Under the pieces are notes generated by a model. That model saw only the letters and a list, made by a program, of their open reading frames with translations, searched no databases and was not told where the DNA came from. This document shows, piece by piece, positions 45,157-52,961 of a DNA stretch of 64,000 bases (positions are counted from its first letter, which is position 1; each line of letters begins with the position of its first letter). Source of the DNA: Maridesulfovibrio sp050916235 (GTDB lineage Bacteria; Desulfobacterota; Desulfovibrionia; Desulfovibrionales; Desulfovibrionaceae); assembly GCF_050916235.1 (NCBI RefSeq), contig NZ_CP104854.1, forward strand, positions 2,976,001-3,040,000, read 5' to 3'. The position numbers were made by a program, and so were the translations under genes.

Positions 45157-46068
45157 TTATTTGGTTTCGGAAGTATTTGGGGGAACAGGCTTGGGTATTC
45201 TTCTTCCCGGGGTCTGATATTCTTTTTTCATGTACGGCTTTCCGCCGAACGCCTGTCCGTATTCCAGCTTTTCAATGTCCAGGTCGCGCTTCTTGGCGTA
45301 GAGGAAACGAATCAGGTCGTACTCAAACGGCGAACCGGTCTGGTAGTAGCGGAATGGCACATTGGCGCGCATGTTCAGTCCGCGGATTGTGGCCTCGCCG
45401 ATGCCGATGGCTGTGCGTCCTTCCTGAACCCCGGCAAGGTCGTATACCCAGTTCATTTCATACCACAGCAGCGCGAAGTCGCCGGTGTAACCTACTGTGT
45501 CGCGCACGTTGGACGGACCAAGGAAGGGCAGGACCAGATACTGTCCAGCAGGGGCTCCCCAGACGCCCAGTGTGTCGGCAAAACCGGTTTCCCGGCTGGG
45601 CAGTCCCATGTCAGTGGCAACGTCAAGTATGCCCAGAAGCCCGATGGAAGAGTTGATCACGAACCGGGAAAAGGCGGTAAAGGTGCGTTTCCCACTTACC
45701 TGCAGGATGCCGTTGGTGAAGGATTTCACCTCGTTCAGGTTGTTGATGGCATTGGTTACACCCTTGCGCACCGGGGACGGAAAAATCGTAGTGTAAACAT
45801 CCACCGCAGGGATGTATATTGCCCTGTCGAACCGTGCGTTGAAGGAATATATATTCCGGTTCATGGCTCCCCACGGGTCGTATACTTCCAGAAAATCAAG
45901 GTCCGCTTCTTTTTTTATATTCGCCGCTGTTGTAGGCACACGGGAAACCGGGGCTATGAATCCCCTGGGGGCCAGCGACAGATCCGGGTCGGTTTTATTG
46001 ATGGTGGCGCACCCTGCACTTAGAAGCAGTCCGGCCGCAAGGATTATGTTCAGGATGATTTTCATCAT
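45157..46068 (-). CDS. mlaA: Outer-membrane lipid-asymmetry lipoprotein MlaA (VacJ)
   Basis: A 303-residue lipoprotein with lipobox LLLSAGC. The central DPWGAMNRNIYSFNARFDRA and the GLLGILDVATDMGLP and FADTLGVWGAPAGQYLVLPF stretches match MlaA, which removes mislocalised phospholipid from the outer leaflet of the outer membrane and hands it to MlaC. The ATG at 46068 overlaps the stop of the upstream hydrolase (ATGA), so both are translationally coupled. The remaining Mla genes are not in the window. The C-terminus is basic and proline-rich. Confidence 0.93.
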   Translation of the reverse strand: MMKIILNIILAAGLLLSAGCATINKTDPDLSLAPRGFIAPVSRVPTTAANIKKEADLDFLEVYDPWGAMNRNIYSFNARFDRAIYIPAVDVYTTIFPSPVRKGVTNAINNLNEVKSFTNGILQVSGKRTFTAFSRFVINSSIGLLGILDVATDMGLPSRETGFADTLGVWGAPAGQYLVLPFLGPSNVRDTVGYTGDFALLWYEMNWVYDLAGVQEGRTAIGIGEATIRGLNMRANVPFRYYQTGSPFEYDLIRFLYAKKRDLDIEKLEYGQAFGGKPYMKKEYQTPGRRIPKPVPPNTSETK

Positions 46069-47363
46069 TGTCTGAGCATCTCCTGCGCTTTCAGGGCGAA
46101 CGGTTTGAACATCAGGTTTCCGCAATGCCCTCCGTAGGGGAAGAGCACGGCCCGGTCCCCGAAGGTTTCACGAATGAATTTTACGTTGCTCTCGCTGAGG
46201 ATGATGTCGTCTTCGTTGCCGATGACCAATATTTTATCAGTCTTGTTCAGGTAATCCCTGATTGAGTGCAGATCGCAGTTCTTGACCAGTTCGCCCTTGG
46301 TTGTGCCGGGAGTGTTGAACTGCAGGTAGGGAAGCAGGTATTCGTCGATATAGTCCGCAAACGTGATGGCCGCACTTGCCCGCATGTAGGGCATGAGGTT
46401 GTCGCCGATTGAGAGAGTCTTGTCCGCCGGGACAATGTAACCGGCATTGAGGCAAACATCGGAACTGAATATCATGCTGGCCGAGGTCATGCGGAAGGAT
46501 GCGGCGATAATGGCCTTGAGGTCCATATGTGAAAAATTGGTGTGCTGCGAAAGTGCGTACAGAAAGTCGTCATCAAGGTCGACAACACTGGAGTGGATAT
46601 ATAACTGGGAAAAAGCCTCGATGAGTTCGTCAATAACCTGTCGAGGAGTTTTGCTTCCCAGATTTTCCGGGCTCAGCCAGGAATCAAAGCGCAGGGCTGA
46701 TTCGTACAGGCTGACCGGGGGGTTGATCATCAACACGCGGCGGAAACAGAAGTCCCTGCGTTCCTCGTCCATCTTCGAGATGAAGGCCGAGTGCATGGCC
46801 CCCAGGCTGTAGCCGGTCACGTTCCAGCTTTTGATTTTGTACACCCCTTCAATATCGGCCTTGATCCACTTCATGACCCGGTACAGGTCTTCCGTGTCGT
46901 AGGGGATGTAACCGGGGGCGGCATGCTCGGATATGCCGACAACGAAGTTCATGTGCGTGGGTGATGAGAGGGCCACTACATGGAACCCTGCTTCGTAGAA
47001 AAGCTGGGTCAGAAATTTCATTTTTATTGAGTTGTGCTCCGACCCTGTTCCGGCAATGATGAAAACAAGAGGCGCTTCCTCTTCATGCATGGCCATGGTG
47101 TAGAAAAAATTTTCGTTGTACCAGAATATGTCCGGTATCCGGCGGTTATCAACAACAATATCGCATTGTTCTGTGTAGGCAGGATGTTCGAAGCGGAGAA
47201 TCAGTTCCGGGGGAGTTCCGAAAATAGTGGCCTTGTAGGGGTCTTTGATGGGAAATTGTTCTGAAAAGGCCGGACTTGCTATGGCAAGCAGATAAAAAGA
47301 CATCAGCAAAGCATATACGGTGATATAAATTGCTTTGCTGATGTCGGTTGTTTGCTTCTTCAT
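46065..47363 (-). CDS. Exported alpha/beta-hydrolase coupled to MlaA
   Basis: A 432-residue secreted or anchored protein with a signal sequence (VYALLMSFYLLAIASPAFS). The body has an alpha/beta-hydrolase fold: VFIIAGTGSEHNSIKMKFL as oxyanion strand, nucleophile elbow NVTGYSLGAMHSAF (GxSxG), acid in VIGNEDDIILSES and histidine in FPYGGHCGN. A lipase or esterase activity in the periplasm is likely. The four-base overlap with mlaA strongly suggests action on phospholipids removed by, or competing with, that system. No MlaA-lipase operon is known to me as a described pair, and the substrate is inferred. Confidence 0.8.
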   Translation of the reverse strand: MKKQTTDISKAIYITVYALLMSFYLLAIASPAFSEQFPIKDPYKATIFGTPPELILRFEHPAYTEQCDIVVDNRRIPDIFWYNENFFYTMAMHEEEAPLVFIIAGTGSEHNSIKMKFLTQLFYEAGFHVVALSSPTHMNFVVGISEHAAPGYIPYDTEDLYRVMKWIKADIEGVYKIKSWNVTGYSLGAMHSAFISKMDEERRDFCFRRVLMINPPVSLYESALRFDSWLSPENLGSKTPRQVIDELIEAFSQLYIHSSVVDLDDDFLYALSQHTNFSHMDLKAIIAASFRMTSASMIFSSDVCLNAGYIVPADKTLSIGDNLMPYMRASAAITFADYIDEYLLPYLQFNTPGTTKGELVKNCDLHSIRDYLNKTDKILVIGNEDDIILSESNVKFIRETFGDRAVLFPYGGHCGNLMFKPFALKAQEMLRQ

Positions 47364-47429
47364 GTTGCAACTGGTATCAGTCGCAGCACTTTTTGTAAAT
47401 GGGTGGTGCTGAAATACAGTGTCTTGCCG

Positions 47430-47849
47430 TCAGATAAGCATTCGCGGTTCGGGCAGAATATCAACTATCCATCTGGTCCAGTCTTCGGGCTTGACCTGTT
47501 CCAGTATTTTCTGGGCCAGTTCATGCCCTTCAAACGGTTCCTTATAGTCGTCCAGCACTGTGGCCCCTTTGAAAACCGGGGTGTACTCACCTTTGGTGAA
47601 CGGTTCAATGGTGAAGTCGAACATATCGATCAAATAACCGTCGAGGTTGCCCCAGGCTATCCAGTCGAAAGTTATCTCATATCCCGGCTTGGCGTGGCGG
47701 GAAAATCCTCTTACTTCGGCCGCTTTTTCTATGCCGTGTTCCTCGTCATCCATACGGAACAGCTCACCGGTGATTTCCACATGCGGTTCAAGCCCGATCA
47801 TCTCGGTTACAAGGTCCTGAAATTGTTTAAGGGTGAGTATCTTGTTCAT
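47430..47849 (-). CDS. Soluble protein of unknown function
   Basis: A 139-residue acidic protein I do not recognise. It has no signal peptide or membrane segment and is rich in aromatic residues (FDWIAWGNLDGYLIDMFDF). Two adjacent AGGAACAACAGGA ribosome-like sites precede the ATG. It ends 66 bases before the alpha/beta-hydrolase gene and may form an operon with it and mlaA. The 267 bases to the divergent cyclase gene hold an AT-rich promoter region and no further gene. Confidence 0.7.
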   Translation of the reverse strand: MNKILTLKQFQDLVTEMIGLEPHVEITGELFRMDDEEHGIEKAAEVRGFSRHAKPGYEITFDWIAWGNLDGYLIDMFDFTIEPFTKGEYTPVFKGATVLDDYKEPFEGHELAQKILEQVKPEDWTRWIVDILPEPRMLI

Positions 47850-48116
47850 TCCTGTTGTTCCTTGGGTAGTTATCGTCGCGCTGCCCGGTGATACAGCTTT
47901 CCTGCTTTAAAGCCAATATGCGGTATGGGCAAAATGTATATCAGCTCGTGAGTCTGGTTTTCATGATTTTTATAATATAGCATGTGTGGGCTGCATGGCT
48001 TTAGTGAAATCAGGTTAAACCGGTAGGTTATTTTCATTAGAATACATCCGGTGATGACTGTAAGATTATAATTGGTTGAGTCTCGGTAGCTATGTCAATG
48101 GAGAAACAGAACAGAT

Positions 48117-49322
48117 ATGCACGATTGTTTTGTTCAATACCAAAAACCTAATTTGAGACTCACCGTTTTGACTGAATTATTTAAATATATTGTTGTTAAA
48201 AAGTGGATGTTCCTGCTTGCGGCCTGCGTGATTCTCATGCTTTTTACTTTGCTTGGTGCAGTGCTGTCTGTTCATTTGTATGCAGAAAGTGCTGTCCCGG
48301 ATGATATTTTCTTTGTTACCGGTTTGTCTTTGCTGGCACTCTTTGCTGTGACCGTTTTCTTTTCCTGGTTTAGTTACTGTGTCCGAATCTGCAATCGTGA
48401 CCTGCAGACCATGCATGATGAGTGGGAATCCATTTACGAGAACTGTCAGGTTGGAATCGCCTTTCTTAAAAACGGGCGGTACTTTGCCAAGGGCAACAAG
48501 CGGCTGGCAGAAATTTTCGGGTATGGCTCCGTTGATGGGATCGAAGGGCAGGACCTGCGGATTGTTCATCTGAGTGATGAGAGTTACAGGGAATTCGGTG
48601 AAAAATGCTACAACCATTTATCGCATGGTTCCCGCCTGCAGATCGAATACCAGCTCAGGAAGAAAGACGGAACCCCCATATGGTGCCAACTGTCTGGCAA
48701 GGCAGTGGATAAGTCTGACCCCGCTGATCTTGAAAAGGGTGTGGTCTGGATAATTGAGGACATTTCAAAGCGCAGGAAGCTGGAGGATGATCTCCGGAAA
48801 CTGGCTGAAACCGACGAACTGACCGGGCTGCGCAACAGGCGCAGTTTCATGACCGCCGCAGGAGTCGAATTTGAACGGTTCAGCCGTTACAGCAGCCCGC
48901 TATCCCTGATTATGGTTGATATTGACTATTTCAAGCAGGTCAATGACACGTATGGGCACGCTGTGGGGGACACCGTTCTCAAGGAATTTGCAGCAATATG
49001 CCGGGAGCAGTTCAGGGGGGTGGATGTGGTCGGGCGTATCGGCGGTGAGGAATTTGCCATTCTGTTGCCATCAACCGGAATTGAAGACGCTTTGATGGTA
49101 GCTGAAAGGCTGCGCCGGGCCTGCAGGAGGGCGATGATTTATGCGGGAACTGAAAGACTGCAGATTTCCGCTTCATTCGGTGTTTCCTGTGCCGTAACTG
49201 ATTCAGATGTAAAAAGCCTGATCCGGCGCGCGGATGAAGCCTTGTATCGGGCCAAGAGAAACGGGCGAGACCGGGTGGAAGCTTTTAGTGTGTCGGAATA
49301 CGATGGTCCTCCGGATGTGTGA
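48117..49322 (+). CDS. Membrane diguanylate cyclase with PAS domain
   Basis: A 401-residue protein. Two membrane helices (LLAACVILMLFTLLGAVLSV and GLSLLALFAVTVFFSWFSYC) flank only a short periplasmic loop. A PAS domain (WESIYENCQVGIAFLKNGRY to WIIEDISKRRKLEDD) leads into the GGDEF domain, with DIDYFKQVNDTYGH, the I-site RGVD and catalytic GGEEF five residues on. It should be active and product-inhibited. The signal is probably cytoplasmic or within the membrane because the periplasmic part is so small. The gene stands alone and the region behind it is the candidate RNA locus. Confidence 0.92.
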   Translation: MHDCFVQYQKPNLRLTVLTELFKYIVVKKWMFLLAACVILMLFTLLGAVLSVHLYAESAVPDDIFFVTGLSLLALFAVTVFFSWFSYCVRICNRDLQTMHDEWESIYENCQVGIAFLKNGRYFAKGNKRLAEIFGYGSVDGIEGQDLRIVHLSDESYREFGEKCYNHLSHGSRLQIEYQLRKKDGTPIWCQLSGKAVDKSDPADLEKGVVWIIEDISKRRKLEDDLRKLAETDELTGLRNRRSFMTAAGVEFERFSRYSSPLSLIMVDIDYFKQVNDTYGHAVGDTVLKEFAAICREQFRGVDVVGRIGGEEFAILLPSTGIEDALMVAERLRRACRRAMIYAGTERLQISASFGVSCAVTDSDVKSLIRRADEALYRAKRNGRDRVEAFSVSEYDGPPDV

Positions 49323-49469
49323 GAGGGCGTGCTGTGAACATTCCGTCTTTGTCCTTGTTAATGATGTTTTTGCCTTTTATTTTGAACTGTTGCTGCAAAT
49401 ATTTGGGGAATGATGCTGACATTCGGATATGATGATTTATAATATATAATGTAAGGTGAACGGATTTCA

Positions 49470-49828
49470 CAGCTGGTGATCGGAGGCTGTAACTGCAGTA
49501 GCAGAAGGTCAGCAGTTTGATTCATGTCCGGGGAAAGGAACGGAAACCGCCCTGCAGAGAATTGATCGGCGGTTTAAATTGCGGGTTGTCCAATCTGTCT
49601 GGAGCGGATGAAGGTTGAAAATTGCTGCGGCTGATGATGGAAGTAATGGTTTTCTTCAAGGCGGCAATTGTAGCTCTTTCGAGAGGCAGAAGGCTCCATG
49701 GCGAATTCGTAGAGTTCTCCCCAGACCATAAGGCCGGAGAAGATAGAGCAGGATCCAGTCGGTCCGGTTTTTTTAAAGATGCCGGCACGGAGCAGTAGCA
49801 GGTTCCGTATAATTCACCAGCTGTTTTT
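49470..49828 (+). ncRNA. Candidate structured non-coding RNA
   Basis: The 676-base gap 49323-49998 has no credible gene. Its ends can pair: CAGCTGGTGA (49470-49479) with TCACCAGCTG (49814-49823), the latter followed by TTTTT. Inside are AAACCGCC/GGCGGTTT (49544-49551 with 49568-49575), AATTGCTGC/GCGGCAATT (49620-49628 with 49661-49669, one G-T) enclosing GAAG/CTTC, and CCGGA/TCCGG (49733-49737 with 49763-49767) followed by TTTTTTT. I see none of the conserved sequences of RNase P RNA, tmRNA, 6S or SRP RNA. An alternative is a shorter RNA ending at the 49774 T tract. Strand is chosen from the T tracts. Confidence 0.45.
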
Positions 49829-49856
49829 CATATAGGTGTGCGGTTGTGGTTAGCAG

Positions 49857-49887
49857 GGAGTGCGGTCAGATGGCCGCACTCCTTTTT
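49857..49887 (+). terminator. Orphan rho-independent terminator
   Basis: Perfect nine-base stem (GGAGTGCGG with CCGCACTCC), seven-base loop and six T residues. No coding gene ends near it on this strand: the nearest stop is 530 bases upstream. It therefore points to a transcript made within the gap. Confidence 0.88.
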
Positions 49888-49998
49888 TGTTGTGCAGCTG
49901 TGCAAGTAGGGAACGATATACAGAAAATTTGCAACGCTGCTTCATATAACGTAATAGGGAGTAAGGGATTTTAAAACTCTCAGCCAGGTGGAGATAGT

Positions 49999-50754
49999 AT
50001 GTCCTTGGCTTATCTGACGAGGCTGTTCGCTTGTGCGTTTATCGTACTTCTTTTTACGTGCACGGATTTGCACGCGGACAGGGTTGTGTACCTCAGTTCC
50101 ATCGACTGGCCTCCATACACCGGAAGTTCTCTCGAAGGCGAAGGAGAAAGCGCAAAGCTTGTGCGTGAAGCCTTTGCCGAAATGGGGTACGAACTTAAAA
50201 TCATTTTTGTTCCATGGAAGCGTGCCATGCGTCTGGCTGAAACCAGCAGGAATGTGGCTGGCTATTTCCCTGAATACTATTCCGCAGAGCGGGCGGAAAA
50301 ATTTATTTTTTCAAAGCCGTTCAGTTGCAGTCCGGTTGGATTGCTTATGCGCCGGGCAACCCCTTTGAAGTGGGAGACCATTTCCGATCTTGCCGGGCGC
50401 AGACTCGGATTTGTTGCCGGCTACGTAAATACCAGAGAGCTGGACCAGGCCATCGGAAACGGCACAATTGACGCTGACTATGCTCCACATGATGAAAGCA
50501 ATATCCTCAAGGTCTCAGCTGGCAGGGTCGATGGTGCTGTCGTGGATCCCCTTGTGTTCAACTATCTTGCTGAAACACGGCCCGCTGTGGGGGCGATGAA
50601 GGATCAGCTTGCTGTCCACCCGGTCTATTTCGGAGTGAACGAACTGTACGTTGCATTCAAGCACAGCCCTGAAGGAAAAAGGTATTGCCAGATATTCAAT
50701 GAAGGGCTGAAAAAATTACGGGCACGGGACGTTACTGTTCCCTGCAAAAAATGA
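49999..50754 (+). CDS. Orphan periplasmic amino-acid-type binding protein (SBP_bac_3)
   Basis: A 251-residue type II binding protein with signal peptide (ACAFIVLLFTCTDLHA) and the usual opening YLSSIDWPPYTGSSLEGEG. AGRRLGFVAGYVNTRELDQA marks the hinge lobe. Family members bind polar amino acids; this subset (with PWKRAMRLAE) often occurs in Desulfovibrio and Vibrio as free proteins without ABC partners. No transporter genes are near. GGTGGAGA lies before ATG 49999. Cysteines at FSCSPV and the C-terminal TVPCKK may form a disulfide. Confidence 0.88.
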   Translation: MSLAYLTRLFACAFIVLLFTCTDLHADRVVYLSSIDWPPYTGSSLEGEGESAKLVREAFAEMGYELKIIFVPWKRAMRLAETSRNVAGYFPEYYSAERAEKFIFSKPFSCSPVGLLMRRATPLKWETISDLAGRRLGFVAGYVNTRELDQAIGNGTIDADYAPHDESNILKVSAGRVDGAVVDPLVFNYLAETRPAVGAMKDQLAVHPVYFGVNELYVAFKHSPEGKRYCQIFNEGLKKLRARDVTVPCKK

Positions 50755-50833
50755 CTTATCCCGGTTTTTGCCTTCTGACATGGTCTGCAGCCTGTTTATC
50801 GTAATCCGACTCATTTCATGGAGAGTTGTGCAC

Positions 50834-51460
50834 ATGCTTTCAACATTCATCTCACCTGTCCAGCTTGAAAAGGCCGTACTGCATTTTCTGGCAATAGCTC
50901 TGGCTGCTCCTGCGGAGAATCATCCGTGTATACCTGTTCCCGGTGGAGATGTGACTCTTGTATTTCATGGACTGGATATTGTGCAGGAACGGGGCAGGCT
51001 ACCGCTGCTGGTCCTTGATTTCGATTGCGGGAAATTCAGGCTTCAGGTCGAGTTTTTCGGCCATCTGGCCCCGGCAAAGTTCCATTGCGCACGGTTATAT
51101 GACGGCGATGAAGTTGTCGCGGAACACCTTTTTGCCGATCCTGGTACTGTCTATCGGTCAGAACTTGCAGGTGAAATGGAGGCAGCATTTCCTGATTCGG
51201 CTGATGCCGGGGCTTTGATGGGCAGCCTGTATCTGTGGAGGTCCTGTGCAGGTCTTTCCTGCGTCTGTCCGGAGGAGCTGGGTAAGTACTTTGGCAAGAT
51301 GAAATCTGTTTCGCGATATGTATGGGAATTGTTGAAAGCAGAATATACAAACGATGCCGTTGTTGAAAAATGGATTACCAGCGATTACACTTGTGCATCA
51401 GATAGCGCTGGCGTCTCTGTTGTGTTGGAAAATGGCGTTGTTGTAAATGTAAATATGTGA
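50834..51460 (+). CDS. Protein of unknown function
   Basis: A 208-residue soluble protein not assigned to a family. The N-terminal half is strand-rich (GGDVTLVFHGLDIVQERGRLPLLVLDFDCGKFRLQVEFFGH is split in my reading into several strands); the second half is helical with ELAGEMEAAFPDSADAGALM and a CAGLSCVCPEE cysteine cluster. The start at 50834 has GGAG about 11 bases upstream; earlier in-frame codons lack one. Codon use is like that of its neighbours. It may share a transcript with the binding protein 80 bases upstream. Confidence 0.65.
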   Translation: MLSTFISPVQLEKAVLHFLAIALAAPAENHPCIPVPGGDVTLVFHGLDIVQERGRLPLLVLDFDCGKFRLQVEFFGHLAPAKFHCARLYDGDEVVAEHLFADPGTVYRSELAGEMEAAFPDSADAGALMGSLYLWRSCAGLSCVCPEELGKYFGKMKSVSRYVWELLKAEYTNDAVVEKWITSDYTCASDSAGVSVVLENGVVVNVNM

Positions 51461-51593
51461 TGCGCTATCATGCTTTTGTTGTGTATATTGCCATCGACAG
51501 TTGTTTACTTTGTCTGTGTATTTTGAATATAAATACAAAGATATGCATTGGCATCACTATCTTGACTAAAATGCTTTGCACAGTTAAATCTGC

Positions 51594-51622
51594 CCCTCGT
51601 TTTCATAAAGAAGGGGTTTTTT
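51594..51622 (+). terminator. Terminator-like hairpin overlapping a ribosome site
   Basis: CCCCT pairs with AGGGG around a 14-base loop and is followed by TTTTTT. It lies 134 bases after the unknown gene and directly before the GTG start of the next diguanylate cyclase. The 3' arm (AAGGGG) is also the only ribosome-site-like sequence for that gene. Confidence 0.6.
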
Positions 51623-52756
51623 GTGGGAAAATTGAACTGGCTGGGCGAGTTTCGCGACCAAGGAGTTGAGCAGGCGTTTCAGCTTGCCAAGTGGCCATGG
51701 GTTCGAATCAGGCTTTTATTTTTATATTTTTTTACGATAGCAGCGTATATCATCGGAGTCGGAACCGATCTCCATGACCTTGGTGCCGGGACAGGTTTTA
51801 ATACCATGCTGGTCATCAGGGCTGCCGGTGTGCTGTTGGGGGTAGTTGCCTTCATTCTGTTGCTTGCTGACCAGGTCCGCCTCAAGGTGCAGTATTTTGT
51901 CATGGCGGCCTGCATGTTCATGTTCGTGGTACTTGAATCCCATGAACTTATATTCAAGTACTCGGATATCGGTTCCCTGAGCGTGCCTTCCACCGTTTTT
52001 ATGGTTCTGGCTTATTATGTTTTCCTGCCGCCGAGAGTAGTCCCGTCGCTCGCAGCCGGGCTTAGCGGGTCCTTGTTCTACCTTCTGTCACTTAGTTCCG
52101 TCATACCTGTCTCCAGCGGCACTTTCATCAATTGTGCTCTTTATTTTGCCCTTGCCAACTGTTTTGGAATTTTCTTTTTGGCCTCATTCGGTATTTCCCT
52201 GCGCCGAGAGTACTTTGCCCACGCTGAGCTGAAGAAGCTGGTGGAGTACGACGAACTGACCGGTGCATGCAGCCGTCGGCGGGTACTTGAGGCCGGGAAC
52301 AGCATTTTCAAGGCTGCCTGCCGTTTCAATCAGAAGATGGCCGTGCTGATGATGGACATTGATAACTTCAAGAGAGTCAATGATGACTACGGGCATCATG
52401 TGGGCGACGCAGTACTCAGGGAAACGTCCAGACGGTGCAGGAGCGCGCTGCGAGAGGTCGACTATTTCGGTCGTCTGGGCGGTGAGGAGTTCGTGGTTAT
52501 TCTGCCTCACTCCGGGCTGCATCATGCTGTAAGCGTGGCTGAACGTCTGCGCGGCAGTGTCTGCGGGGATGAAATAGTTTCCGGAAACGTAAAGCTGGCT
52601 GTTTCGGTCAGTATCGGTGTTGCGGAGCTGCGTCGTCATGAAAATTTTGCGGCACTGCTTCAGGAAGCTGATGAGCAACTCTATAGAGCCAAGAAGTGCG
52701 GGCGCAATCAGGTTTCCCCGATTCAGTTGCGGGTTCTTGAATGCGGGTGTCCCTAG
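51623..52756 (+). CDS. Membrane diguanylate cyclase with multi-helix sensor
   Basis: A 377-residue protein. The N-terminal 200 residues form about six membrane helices (LLFLYFFTIAAYIIGVG, LLGVVAFILLLADQV, YFVMAACMFMFVVLE and others), like a MASE-type sensor. The GGDEF domain follows, with DIDNFKRVNDDYGH, the I-site REVD and catalytic GGEEF, so it should make c-di-GMP with product inhibition. The GTG start at 51623 sits right after the T tract of a terminator-like hairpin, an unusual placement that may mean hairpin-controlled translation or a later start. It ends convergent with ettA. Confidence 0.9.
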   Translation: MGKLNWLGEFRDQGVEQAFQLAKWPWVRIRLLFLYFFTIAAYIIGVGTDLHDLGAGTGFNTMLVIRAAGVLLGVVAFILLLADQVRLKVQYFVMAACMFMFVVLESHELIFKYSDIGSLSVPSTVFMVLAYYVFLPPRVVPSLAAGLSGSLFYLLSLSSVIPVSSGTFINCALYFALANCFGIFFLASFGISLRREYFAHAELKKLVEYDELTGACSRRRVLEAGNSIFKAACRFNQKMAVLMMDIDNFKRVNDDYGHHVGDAVLRETSRRCRSALREVDYFGRLGGEEFVVILPHSGLHHAVSVAERLRGSVCGDEIVSGNVKLAVSVSIGVAELRRHENFAALLQEADEQLYRAKKCGRNQVSPIQLRVLECGCP

Positions 52757-52899
52757 TTTTTAAAATCATTGGTTTTACACGTAATGTTATAATTTAAATG
52801 ATTTTAAATCAATGGGTATTCCAATGGTGCTTAGCTCCTTTGGCCGCCGCTGGATAAATCAGATTGTGAAAAGCGTGCAGCCTGTTAAAGTGTAAAATA

Positions 52900-52937
52900 A
52901 AAAGGGAAGTGGTCCTGATGACCGCTTCCCTTTATTT
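52900..52937. terminator. Bidirectional terminator between convergent genes
   Basis: AAAGGGAAGTGGTC pairs with GACCGCTTCCCTTT (one G-T) and has A-rich left and T-rich right flanks, so it serves both the cyclase (plus) and ettA (minus). Confidence 0.88.
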
Positions 52938-52961
52938 TTGCCGTGCGGGTGCCGCAGGTGC

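Noticed and set aside
49522..49788. Minus-strand frame of 88 codons inside the large gap
   Set aside because: Proline- and serine-rich sequence without domain features, no ribosome site, and it overlaps stems that look like RNA structure on the other strand.
49470..49828. RNase P RNA, tmRNA or 6S RNA as identity of the candidate RNA
   Set aside because: The GAGGAAAGTCC core of RNase P RNA, the tRNA-like ends of tmRNA and the single long hairpin of 6S RNA are not present.
51685..51705. GGTTCGAATC-like tRNA T-loop sequence
   Set aside because: It lies inside the coding part of the diguanylate cyclase (codons for WVRIR) and no acceptor stem or anticodon arm can be formed around it.
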